Shown here: one piece after another, positions 9,450 to 17,300 of the stretch
Numbering within the stretch: the stretch's first letter is position 1
How the letters are laid out: every line of letters begins with the position of its first letter
Assembly (NCBI RefSeq): GCF_002871945.2
Contig: NZ_CP126963.1
Span: forward strand, 806,001 to 870,000
Source of the DNA: Gleimia hominis
GTDB taxonomy: Bacteria > Actinomycetota > Actinomycetes > Actinomycetales > Actinomycetaceae
Direction of reading: 5' to 3'
DNA length: 64,000 nt
Notes under the pieces: generated by a model
Database searches by the model: none
Seen by the model: only the letters and a program-made list of their open reading frames with translations
Told to the model about the DNA's origin: nothing
Position numbers and translations under genes: made by a program

Positions 9450-10484
9450 TTACACGTCTAGGGAATAGAATACCCGCGCGCCCGCAGGAACAAAGCCGTG
9501 TCGCTCGTAGAATGCCATCGCTCCATGCGCATTCTCTTTATCCACATCCAGTCCGTAGCGAGCCATCTTAGATTGCCACGCGGCGTGGATCGAGTGGGTC
9601 AGTAACGCGCGGGCGATACCGTGTCCCTGGAACTCGGGCGCAACCCCCAGCAATTCCGCGTATGCTTCGCGGATTCCCGTGCGGATCCACTGCGCGGGGT
9701 GGCGCGAAACGAGCAGGTAGCCAGCCAACTCCCCCTCGGGGCTGAACGCGACGTAAGACCAGCGTTTCTCCATGGTGCGACGCGCATCATCCCACCACGC
9801 TTCCGCATCCACTTCGCTACCCCAGTGGTCTTTGAACACACGGGTGTGCAGTGCACGCACTTTGTCGTTCGTGTTTCCGTGCCAGTTCACTATCTGGAAC
9901 CCTTCGGGCACACCAAAGACCTCAGGCTCCCCACTTGTCAGATCCTTATACATCGTTTGGAACGTGCGAATCGGCGAGAACCCCGCGGCCATGTAGAGCC
10001 GGCGCCGGTCATTCAGGTGAGCATCAACCATGTTCGACACCCGCACATCCACGTGCGCTTTCGGCCCGTAGTGGCCCGTAATGATCTGGCGGGCGCGCGC
10101 ATCCTGCCAGCGCAGTAGTGCCCGGCCCACTCCCCGGCCCCGCCACTGCGGATGAATGAATGCATTCACCGTGGCCTGAGCCGCGGTTTGGCGCGACACC
10201 ACCACCTCTACCGATCCCATCGCGCGGATAATCCCCTCAGAATCACGGCCCACCACCACGTCTTGGATAATGTGCTCGCGAGCCTCTTCCAGCAGGTCAG
10301 CAATGTCGTTTTGCGAGAACGATTCTAGGGACTGATCGTGATCGTTACACACCTCAACGAGTTGCAGCAGTTGTCTGCCGTCGGCGGGTTCAATCGGGCT
10401 CCACCGCAAGCCCAATTGGGCACTCGGTAAGGGCGCGTGTTCGACTGGTTGCAAAAGGTCGTTGAGATTACGGTTCATGGGCAC
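9450..10484 (-). CDS. Tandem-GNAT N-acetyltransferase, paralogue
   Basis: A 344-residue two-domain GNAT protein. Both acetyl-CoA pyrophosphate loops are intact: HPQWRGRGVGRALLRW (about residues 132-147) and APEFQGHGIARALL (near 285). The second domain ends in ENAHGAMAFYERHGF, the standard GNAT motif. It is a paralogue of the gene downstream (8330-9385), and the two probably arose by duplication; this copy keeps both loops, whereas the other has one degenerate loop. It is likely transcribed after parE (41 bases upstream). The substrate cannot be predicted. Confidence 0.82.
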   Translation of the reverse strand: MPMNRNLNDLLQPVEHAPLPSAQLGLRWSPIEPADGRQLLQLVEVCNDHDQSLESFSQNDIADLLEEAREHIIQDVVVGRDSEGIIRAMGSVEVVVSRQTAAQATVNAFIHPQWRGRGVGRALLRWQDARARQIITGHYGPKAHVDVRVSNMVDAHLNDRRRLYMAAGFSPIRTFQTMYKDLTSGEPEVFGVPEGFQIVNWHGNTNDKVRALHTRVFKDHWGSEVDAEAWWDDARRTMEKRWSYVAFSPEGELAGYLLVSRHPAQWIRTGIREAYAELLGVAPEFQGHGIARALLTHSIHAAWQSKMARYGLDVDKENAHGAMAFYERHGFVPAGARVFYSLDV

Positions 10485-10525
10485 AATGATATGACAACTC
10501 GGTTGTGGGGTAAGAATTATTGGGG

Positions 10526-12640
10526 TTACGCGTCTATCCGTTCGCGGTCCAATTCTTGCGCCCCAACCACTATGAATTCGCGGCGCGGCGCCACTTCTGA
10601 GCCCATGAGAAGTTCAAACACTTTCTCGGCTTCTAACACGGCCTGCTCGTCTTCTAGCGTTATGCGCCGCAGCGTCCGGTGCGCTGGATCCATTGTGGTT
10701 TCGGCGAGCTGGTCCGCGTCCATCTCCCCCAATCCTTTGTAGCGTTGGATCGGTTCTTTGTATTTACGGCCCTGCTTGTGCAGTTTCGCAAGTGTTTCGT
10801 GCAATTGTTCTTCTGAGTAAGTGTAAATAATTTCCTTTTTCTTCCGCCCAGATTTCGGTACTTCCACCCGATGCAGAGGAGGCACCGCCGCGTATACTCG
10901 TCCGGCTTCCACGAGGGGGCGCATGTAGCGGAAGAATAAAGTCAGAAGAAGCGTGCGGATGTGCGCACCATCCACGTCCGCGTCTGTCATCAAAACGATC
11001 TTGCCGTAGCGCGCCGCAGACAGGTCGAATGTGCGCCCCGAGCCCGCGCCGATCACCTGGATGATCGCGGCGCATTCGGCGTTAGAAAACATATCGGCAG
11101 TTGATTTCTTTTGGACGTTCAAAATCTTGCCGCGAATCGGAAATAGCGCTTGGTGTTCCGAAGATCGCGCGAACTTTGCAGTACCTAGCGCGGAGTCTCC
11201 CTCCACAATAAATAGTTCCGACGCGGCCACGTCCGTGGAACGACAGTCCGCTAGCTTAGCGGGAAGGGAGGAGGTTTCTAACGCGTTTTTGCGACGCGAG
11301 ATTTCTTTGTGCATGCGAGCAGAGACGCGGGCTTTCATCTCCCCCACAATTTTTTCTAGCATCGCATCATTTGTTTGTTTAATATCGCGTTTGGTCGATT
11401 TAAAGCGGTCTTTAAAGTATTTGGAAACTACTTTGTTTACGCACCCGCGCACCTGCGGGGTACCCAGCACCTCTTTAGTTTGCCCTTCAAACTGTGGTTC
11501 CGGTAAACGAACCGCCACCACCGCCGTCAGGCCCGCCAGGATATCGTCTTTTTCAACGCGCCCGTCGCGCGCAGTCACCTTGTAGCGACGCGGATTCTTT
11601 TCAATCTGCCCCCGAATCATTTTCGTGAGGGCCGCTTCGAAACCCTGCAGGTGAGTCCCACCCTTCGGGGTAGCAATGATGTTCACGAAGGTACGCACGT
11701 TCGTGTCGTAACCAACGCCCCAGCGCAACGCAATGTCTACCTCGCAGGTGCGCTGCACTTCTACCGGTTCAAGATGCCCGGTTTTCTCGTTCAGCTTCTG
11801 CACCGTTTCGTCATACTCACCCTCACCTTGAATATGCATCGTGTCGGTGACAGAGCCATCTACCGCCAAGAAGTCCACGAAGTCTTCTAGGCCGCCCTCA
11901 AAGTGCAGGTCTTGTTCAACTGGTTCGGACCCGCGTTCGTCCCGCACCGTGATCCGCAGGCCAGGGACGAGAAACGCGGTCTGCCGGGCGCGTTCCACTA
12001 AGGTATCCCAGTTGAACCCGTCGCTGCGTGGAAAAATCTGGAAATCAGCCCAAAACCGCACGGTCGTCCCCGTTTGCGAGCGCGGCGCCTTACCCACCAC
12101 ATCCAAGTGGGATTCGTTTACGAACGGTTGGAAAGGTGAATCCGGGGTGCGAGTGGCCTCGTCATCGAACCGGCCAGGCTCCCCCCTCAAGAAAGACATT
12201 TGGTAGCGTTTACCACCGCGGGCAACCTGCACATCCAACCTGGCGGACAGCGCATTCACAACGGACGCCCCCACGCCGTGTAAACCACCGGCGGAACTGT
12301 AGGAACTGCCCCCGAACTTGCCGCCCGCATGCAGTTTGGTGAAGACAACTTCCACGCCGGACAGGCCCACGCTTTTAACGGTGTCCACGGGGATCCCCCG
12401 CCCGTTATCCGCCACCGACACGGAGTGATCTGGGTGCAACACTACTTCAATGTGGTCGCAGTATCCCTCCAGGGCTTCATCTACCGCGTTATCGATAATT
12501 TCCCACAGGCAATGCATGAGGCCCCGACTATCCGTTGACCCAATGTACATTCCGGGGCGTTTGCGCACGGCTTCTAATCCCTCAAGAACGGAAAGATGCC
12601 GGGCTGTGTACTCCGATGCTGCGTTAGATGTTTTACTCAC
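10526..12640 (-). CDS. parE: DNA topoisomerase (ATP-hydrolysing) subunit B, ParE type
   Basis: A type IIA topoisomerase B subunit of about 704 residues. The GHKL ATPase has EIIDNAVDEAL (catalytic Glu and Asn), VADNGRGIPVD and GGLHGVGASVVNALS; the transducer follows; the TOPRIM domain shows FIVEGDSALG (usually EGDSA), DADVDGAHIRTLLLT and the C-terminal RYKGLGEM. The frame could start at an ATG at 12667, but a TACAAT box lies inside that extension and sits exactly 6 bases before a GTG at 12640, so GTG is preferred. ParE pairs with ParC encoded at 5857-8283. It is the presumed first gene of a minus-strand unit with the GNAT paralogues. Confidence 0.92.
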   Translation of the reverse strand: MSKTSNAASEYTARHLSVLEGLEAVRKRPGMYIGSTDSRGLMHCLWEIIDNAVDEALEGYCDHIEVVLHPDHSVSVADNGRGIPVDTVKSVGLSGVEVVFTKLHAGGKFGGSSYSSAGGLHGVGASVVNALSARLDVQVARGGKRYQMSFLRGEPGRFDDEATRTPDSPFQPFVNESHLDVVGKAPRSQTGTTVRFWADFQIFPRSDGFNWDTLVERARQTAFLVPGLRITVRDERGSEPVEQDLHFEGGLEDFVDFLAVDGSVTDTMHIQGEGEYDETVQKLNEKTGHLEPVEVQRTCEVDIALRWGVGYDTNVRTFVNIIATPKGGTHLQGFEAALTKMIRGQIEKNPRRYKVTARDGRVEKDDILAGLTAVVAVRLPEPQFEGQTKEVLGTPQVRGCVNKVVSKYFKDRFKSTKRDIKQTNDAMLEKIVGEMKARVSARMHKEISRRKNALETSSLPAKLADCRSTDVAASELFIVEGDSALGTAKFARSSEHQALFPIRGKILNVQKKSTADMFSNAECAAIIQVIGAGSGRTFDLSAARYGKIVLMTDADVDGAHIRTLLLTLFFRYMRPLVEAGRVYAAVPPLHRVEVPKSGRKKKEIIYTYSEEQLHETLAKLHKQGRKYKEPIQRYKGLGEMDADQLAETTMDPAHRTLRRITLEDEQAVLEAEKVFELLMGSEVAPRREFIVVGAQELDRERIDA

Positions 12641-12652
12641 CTGGTTATTGTA
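12638..12652 (-). promoter_or_regulatory. Leaderless promoter and GTG start of parE
   Basis: On the minus strand TACAAT (12652-12647) is followed by exactly 6 bases and GTG (12640-12638). That places the transcription start on the start codon, the leaderless arrangement common in actinobacteria. It decides the start against the ATG at 12667. Confidence 0.6.
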
Positions 12653-12796
12653 AGCAATCGAGCGCATGCGGCCCGGTTCCCACGCCCGAAAACGCCACTC
12701 TGGCGGGCTTAAAAGCCACCGCTTAGGAGGGCGCCATCGCCCTTCAGCCAGTGGCGAAAGGGTACTTATTCGCGTGCATTTACCCGTTTCTTTTAC

Positions 12797-12811
12797 TTAA
12801 ATAGAGGCATG
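12797..12811 (+). promoter_or_regulatory. Candidate -10 box of the DUF7455 gene
   Basis: TTAAAT at 12797-12802 is followed by AGAGGC and the ATG at 12809, again a 6-base spacing. AGAGG could equally serve as a ribosome-binding site from a longer transcript, so leaderless expression is only one reading. Confidence 0.35.
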
Positions 12812-13009
12812 AAGGAATCGACTTTACTAGAACCTACGAAGTTGAAAGCATCCGACCGTTGCGATGCCTGTGGGGCACGCGCTTGGGTTGAGGTAGTTAT
12901 GAAATCAGGTTCACTACTGTTTTGCGCCCACCACGCGCGGGCGCTACGCGACTCGTATTCGAAAACCGCGGTTGCGGTACACGATTACACCGATGAGCTC
13001 GAAGCCTAA
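12809..13009 (+). CDS. DUF7455 family small zinc-binding-like protein
   Basis: A 66-residue protein of the actinobacterial DUF7455 family. It has a CxxC knuckle (DRCDACGARAW) and a second half-site FCAHH, spaced as in a small zinc finger. The function is unknown. It is regularly found between the topoisomerase B gene and rpoD in actinobacteria, and that context is kept here: parE is divergent upstream, and rpoD is convergent downstream beyond a perfect hairpin terminator. The length matches the family. Confidence 0.85.
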   Translation: MKESTLLEPTKLKASDRCDACGARAWVEVVMKSGSLLFCAHHARALRDSYSKTAVAVHDYTDELEA

Positions 13010-13017
13010 CCCGGTTT

Positions 13018-13150
13018 CTACGCCGCAACAAAGTGCTCTACAACAATGCGCTTTGCAACAATGTCCGCGATAAAAAGACGCGTGCCACAATCCGCGTTAC
13101 CGAAAGGTGCCTTGCAATAAGGCGCGCTACATCGGGCCACGCGTTGCGTT
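13018..13150. repeat. Degenerate ~15-bp tandem repeat after the DUF7455 gene
   Basis: Starting a few bases after the stop codon there are about eight degenerate copies of a roughly 15-base unit, for example TGCGCTTTGCAACAA, GTGCTCTACAACAA and GGTGCCTTGCAATAA. No open reading frame or RNA fold is obvious in it. Together with the hairpin at 13171 it fills the 300-base gap before rpoD. Confidence 0.5.
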
Positions 13151-13170
13151 AAGCCAGGCGCGTATTAATA

Positions 13171-13199
13171 GGGCCTAGATCCACAGTGGATCTAGGCCC
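13171..13199. terminator. Perfect hairpin terminator between DUF7455 gene and rpoD
   Basis: GGGCCTAGATCCAC (13171-13184) is the exact reverse complement of 13186-13199, with one central base, and is followed by TTAGTTTTGTTT on the plus strand. It lies between two convergent genes and probably serves both. Confidence 0.8.
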
Positions 13200-13309
13200 T
13201 TAGTTTTGTTTGAACGCGTAGTTACGTCTAAGCGCGCAAACCCGGCGGGTGCGCCCCGCGGGGCGGCTGAACGCAGTAGACGCGCTACCTCACTTGTGCA
13301 GCCTGCTGC

Positions 13310-15040
13310 TTAGTCGAGGTAGTCGCGCAGCACCTGGGAGCGAGACGGGTGGCGCAGTTTCGACATGGTTTTCGATTCGATCTGTCGAATCCGCTCGCGC
13401 GTAACGCCGTAGACCTTCCCGATCTCATCCAGCGTCTTTGGCTGCCCATCCCCGAGCCCGAATCGCATCGACACTACCCCAGCTTCTCGCTCAGACAGCG
13501 TGTCTAACACGCGGTGCAGTTGTTCTTGCAGCAGTGTGAACGATACGGCATCGGTGGGCACAATCGCCTCGGAGTCTTCAATCAGGTCACCGAACTCCGA
13601 ATCCCCATCTTCGCCAAGTGGGGTGTGCAGTGAAATGGGTTCACGCCCGTATTTCTGCACCTCCACCACGCGCTCAGGCGTCATGTCGAGTTCTTCCGCC
13701 AACTCCTCTGGAGTGGGTTCCCGGCCCAGGTCCTGCAGCATTTGCCGCTGTACGCGCGCCAGCTTATTGATGACCTCCACCATGTGCACAGGAATCCGGA
13801 TTGTCCGCGCCTGGTCCGCCATCGCCCGGGTGATTGCCTGGCGGATCCACCAGGTTGCGTACGTAGAAAACTTGTAGCCTTTTGCGTAGTCGAACTTCTC
13901 AACCGCGCGGATCAGCCCCAGGTTCCCCTCTTGGATCAGATCCAGGAACAGCATGCCGCGGCCCGTGTACCGTTTCGCCAGCGACACCACCAGCCTGAGG
14001 TTTGCTTCCAGCAAGTGGTTCTTAGCTAGCTGCCCGTCTTGCACCAAGATCTGGTATTCACGGCGTAACCGCGAAGGGATTTCGTTTCCGCCGCGTTTAA
14101 TTTTCTGCTCTGCGAACAGCCCCGCTTCAATCCGGCGCGCCAGGTCCACTTCCTCTTCTGCGGTCAGCAGCGCTACTTTACCGATTTGCTTGAGGTAGTC
14201 CTTAACCGGATCCGCGGTAGCACCGGCCACCGTAACTTTCTGCACGGGCTCGTCCGTGTCGTCAGAGTCCGAGACCACGAACCCACCGGACTTCTGCGCT
14301 TCCTGGTGTTCTTTCTCTTTTTGTTTGCGCCGCCCCCGCGCTGTTCTCGGGTTGTCGTCGTCGTCCTCGTCTTCTTCACCCTCGTCCGAGTCGGAGTTTT
14401 CCTCCTCATCCTCGTCTATTTCGAGGTCCTCGATTTCTTCGTCTTCAAGCTCATCTAGTTGAGGGTCGCGCTCCTCTTCTTCGTTCGCGTCCTCAACGTC
14501 TTGCGTCCGGTCTTTTACCGGCTCCTCACTAGCAGTTTTCTTCTTCGAAGCCCTCTTTTTAGAACTTCCACCAGTAGCTTTCGCCGTAGATTTCTTCGCG
14601 GCAGTCTTCTTAGTGGTTTTCTTACCGGTAGTTTTCTTAGCCGCACTCTTCTTAGCAGACTTCTTCGGAGCATCTTTACTTGCCGCAGATTCCGCCGCAG
14701 TTTCCTTAGTTGCAGCGCTTGTTTTCGCCGCTGACTTTTTCTTAGTTGTCTTCTTCGCAGCCGATGTCTTCTTCGCAGCCGATGTCTTCTTCGCAGCCGT
14801 AGTTTTCTTAGTAGATTTGGATTTGCCCGCCTGCGTTTTCGCGGTCTTCGTGTCAGCTGCCTTGGTGGACGCAGTTTTAGCGGCTGTTTTCTTCGTGGTT
14901 GGTTTCTTAGCTGTTTTAGACTTCGCCGGTTCCTTCTTCGCCGTTGACTTAGCTTGCTGAGGGGTGGTGCTCGTCTTCTGGGCGTTCTCGTCTGCCCGTT
15001 TCTTAGACGTCGTCTTAGTGCTCTTTGAAGCAGTAGTCAC
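13310..15040 (-). CDS. rpoD: Primary RNA polymerase sigma factor RpoD/SigA
   Basis: A 576-residue group 1 sigma factor. Residues about 1-170 are an extreme Lys/Ala/Thr/Ser tail with AAKK and KKTT repeats like a histone H1 tail; residues about 171-230 are strongly acidic. The sigma core starts near 265: region 1.2 ([11 protein letters not shown]), region 2 with [19 protein letters not shown] and [16 protein letters not shown], region 3, and region 4 with SMRFGL and the helix-turn-helix [18 protein letters not shown]. An SD-like GGAAAGG precedes the GTG start at 15040. Actinobacterial RpoD proteins often carry a Lys/Ala-rich tail; this one is long. The identification as the housekeeping sigma factor is secure from the core. 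Confidence 0.95.
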   Translation of the reverse strand: MTTASKSTKTTSKKRADENAQKTSTTPQQAKSTAKKEPAKSKTAKKPTTKKTAAKTASTKAADTKTAKTQAGKSKSTKKTTAAKKTSAAKKTSAAKKTTKKKSAAKTSAATKETAAESAASKDAPKKSAKKSAAKKTTGKKTTKKTAAKKSTAKATGGSSKKRASKKKTASEEPVKDRTQDVEDANEEEERDPQLDELEDEEIEDLEIDEDEEENSDSDEGEEDEDDDDNPRTARGRRKQKEKEHQEAQKSGGFVVSDSDDTDEPVQKVTVAGATADPVKDYLKQIGKVALLTAEEEVDLARRIEAGLFAEQKIKRGGNEIPSRLRREYQILVQDGQLAKNHLLEANLRLVVSLAKRYTGRGMLFLDLIQEGNLGLIRAVEKFDYAKGYKFSTYATWWIRQAITRAMADQARTIRIPVHMVEVINKLARVQRQMLQDLGREPTPEELAEELDMTPERVVEVQKYGREPISLHTPLGEDGDSEFGDLIEDSEAIVPTDAVSFTLLQEQLHRVLDTLSEREAGVVSMRFGLGDGQPKTLDEIGKVYGVTRERIRQIESKTMSKLRHPSRSQVLRDYLD

Positions 15041-15252
15041 GAAATCAACCTTTCCGCAGTTGACCTAGAAAGTTCTGTTGCGCAAGATGGGATATCTTGG
15101 GCGCGTTAAACTGATGAGTGGACAATCGCATACAATTGTAATCATCCGCACGCCATATCCGCCACTTTGAGCGCTATTATCGGCTAACCGCGAACGCGAT
15201 TGTAACTACTTCTACGGCGAACCGAAACCACTCGGTTACTAACTAACCGGGG

Positions 15253-15651
15253 TTACTCGTCTTCTAAAACGTGTTCCGTAGTGGTCACCACCGGGCATGG
15301 GGCGTCGAGCAGGATTCGGGTTGCGTTATCTCCCATGTACGTATGTTTTGACCCGCCGCGGCGCAATCCCAAGACGATCAGATCCACGTCTGTTGCAACT
15401 GCGGTGTCGAGTACGGATTCGGAAACGGTTTTGTCGGCGGTAGCGCTTATAACTTTAAAGGGGATGGTGGTGCCCTCTAGAGCTTCCCAAAGTCGGTCGT
15501 GGGCGTTCGAGACAGTGCGCTTATCCCCTTTGGAGAAGCGGGCTGCTACCACTATCACCAGGTGGGTGCGGCGCAGGTGCGCTAGTTGCAGCGCTAGTTT
15601 CAAGGCTGCGTCCGACTCGGCATTACCGTGGTAGCTGATTAACACGGACAT
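15253..15651 (-). CDS. Universal stress protein (UspA) family
   Basis: A 132-residue single-domain Usp protein with the alpha/beta fold order of the family: MSVLISYHGN at the first strand, DLIVLGLRRGG at the fourth, and the C-terminal APCPVVTT strand. The ATP-binding pattern G-2x-G-9x-G(S/T) is only partly kept (GLRRGGSKHTYMGDNATR), so nucleotide binding is uncertain. It is divergent from the polyprenyl synthetase gene and downstream of the rpoD promoter region. The biological role of such small Usp proteins is usually unknown. Confidence 0.82.
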   Translation of the reverse strand: MSVLISYHGNAESDAALKLALQLAHLRRTHLVIVVAARFSKGDKRTVSNAHDRLWEALEGTTIPFKVISATADKTVSESVLDTAVATDVDLIVLGLRRGGSKHTYMGDNATRILLDAPCPVVTTTEHVLEDE

Positions 15652-15704
15652 GGGTTCCCCCTAATCAATACTCGATTCGTATCTATTAGGGTAGCTTTGT
15701 AATC

Positions 15705-16802
15705 ATGAGTTCGCATGAATCCGACCGGAATATAGAATTCTCTTCCGATTTCGTAACCGACTTTGCAAGCGGCGTTCACGAGCGCACGCTCGCCTTTTTT
15801 GAGCAGCAGCAAACTCGCTGGTTAGAACACCCTGAGCGCGAGGAGTTCTTGCGTTTAGCCAGGCTTTACCTCGGGGAGGGAAAAGCTCTGCGGGCACTGT
15901 GTGTGAACATTGGTGCGTATATTACGGGCGCCGCACCTTTCGGGCAGGACCCTGTGGCACAGGCCCTGGGGGTGGCAACTGAGATCTACCAGGCATCTGC
16001 CCTGGTGCATGACGATGTCATTGACGCGGCTGGCACGCGGCGCGGTCATGCTTCGCTTCACGCCGAGGCCGCGGCCAGTTACGGTGTGGACACCGGGGAG
16101 CACATGGCGATCCTCGTTGGCGATTTCCTGCTGTCTTTAAACCACTTGGCGACAGCACACGCCACTTTAGGCCTAGACGCTGAGGTAGCCGCGCGCGTGC
16201 ATAGTTACATGGCGACGATGACTGCTGAGGTTGCCTGGGGACAGTACTTGGACATCCTCACTGAGCAGGCGCCGCTAGCGGATCCGGATGCGTTGGAAGA
16301 GGAGGTTAAAACAGTTATTGCCTTGAAATCTGGGGATTATTCTGCGATGCGCCCCCTCGCACTAGGAGCTTTAGTTAACGAACCGGCGGACAGCCTGGTC
16401 GTGAAGAAGCTCGAGGAAGTGGGCCGCTATTGGGGTATCGCGTTTCAGATGCGTGACGATGCCCTCGGTATGTTCGGTGACGAGGATCAGACTGGTAAGC
16501 CCACTGGCAACGACGTGTTGGAGGGCAAACGCACCGTTTTGATAGCACTGGCACTGCAGCGGGCGAACGCGGCTGAACGCGAAATTATTGAAACGACGCT
16601 GGGCCGGGCGGATGCTACTGCGCAAGAGGTTGCGCGCGTACGCCGTATCTGTCAAACAACTGGGGCCACCCGCGTGCACGAAGCGATGATTCGTCAGTAC
16701 ACGGAAAAAGGCGCGCAGATTGCCCGCACCCTCAAATTAGATGGGCCGCGCGAGCACGCGCTCTTAGAACTTGGCCGGATCCTCACGCAGCGCGCCTCCT
16801 AG
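15705..16802 (+). CDS. Polyprenyl (trans-prenyl) diphosphate synthase
   Basis: A 365-residue class I isoprenyl diphosphate synthase that condenses isopentenyl diphosphate units onto an allylic primer. Both aspartate-rich motifs are present: LVHDDVIDAAGTRRG (first DDxxD, chain-length side) and QMRDDALGMFGDE (second motif), with RRG after the first and GNDVLEGKRT after the second, which bind diphosphate and magnesium. Product chain length cannot be fixed; the gene could make geranylgeranyl or a longer prenyl for menaquinone. It starts with ATG at 15705, and the Rv2175c-type gene runs convergently 18 bases beyond its stop. Confidence 0.9.
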   Translation: MSSHESDRNIEFSSDFVTDFASGVHERTLAFFEQQQTRWLEHPEREEFLRLARLYLGEGKALRALCVNIGAYITGAAPFGQDPVAQALGVATEIYQASALVHDDVIDAAGTRRGHASLHAEAAASYGVDTGEHMAILVGDFLLSLNHLATAHATLGLDAEVAARVHSYMATMTAEVAWGQYLDILTEQAPLADPDALEEEVKTVIALKSGDYSAMRPLALGALVNEPADSLVVKKLEEVGRYWGIAFQMRDDALGMFGDEDQTGKPTGNDVLEGKRTVLIALALQRANAAEREIIETTLGRADATAQEVARVRRICQTTGATRVHEAMIRQYTEKGAQIARTLKLDGPREHALLELGRILTQRAS

Positions 16803-16820
16803 TCACGCGAGTTAGAGAAC

Positions 16821-17162
16821 CTAGAAGGCAAGTGGGATGATCGCTGCCCGCACGGCGTGCACTTCGTCTGCGGCAAGCATGTCCAAGGGACGGCGATCAT
16901 TTAGGCTCTCCTGAGGGCTGAGCATCCATTGCGCCGCTTCTTCATCAGAAAAACCAGCGTCCGCCAGCATCGTGAGCGTTCCCATTATGCTGGGGCGGGG
17001 AATCCACCCGTTCTCGCTTTTCACCAGGCACTGCGCGGGAACCATCGCAACCTTATCTTTGCGTACTTTCATGAGTTCGCGGCGAGCCCAAAGCTGCTTG
17101 ATTCGCGTTTGCGGCAACCCGAGTAGTCGCGCAGTTTCCGCTACCGTTAGAAAATCGTCCAT
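16821..17162 (-). CDS. Rv2175c family DNA-binding protein
   Basis: A 113-residue helix-turn-helix protein resembling Mycobacterium tuberculosis Rv2175c. The N-terminal winged HTH is DFLTVAETARLLGLPQTRIKQLW and the C-terminal half matches the Rv2175c domain (FSDEEAAQWML). In M. tuberculosis, Rv2175c is a DNA-binding substrate of the kinase PknL, phosphorylated on an N-terminal threonine; here Thr7 in DFLTV is a candidate for the same site (inference). The neighbouring divergent gene is indeed a PknL-type kinase, so the pair looks like a conserved signalling module. The divergent spacer is about 135 bases. Confidence 0.85.
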   Translation of the reverse strand: MDDFLTVAETARLLGLPQTRIKQLWARRELMKVRKDKVAMVPAQCLVKSENGWIPRPSIMGTLTMLADAGFSDEEAAQWMLSPQESLNDRRPLDMLAADEVHAVRAAIIPLAF

Positions 17163-17285
17163 ACCCCCATTTTAACGAATTCACCGTTTCCATTCCGCAA
17201 CGATTTGAAGGGGGTTTCCGCTTCGGCGCTTTGGCGGGTACTCAGGCTCGCCGCCGTACATCTGAGCCTTCGCCGTTAGATTATG

Positions 17286-17300
17286 TACAATTTTGCCGTG
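17286..17300 (+). promoter_or_regulatory. Leaderless promoter and GTG start of pknL
   Basis: TACAAT at 17286-17291 is followed by exactly 6 bases (TTTGCC) and GTG at 17298. The in-frame ATG at 17283 overlaps this -10 box and would not be transcribed, so the GTG is the likely start. It is the same hexamer and spacing as at parE. Confidence 0.6.
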
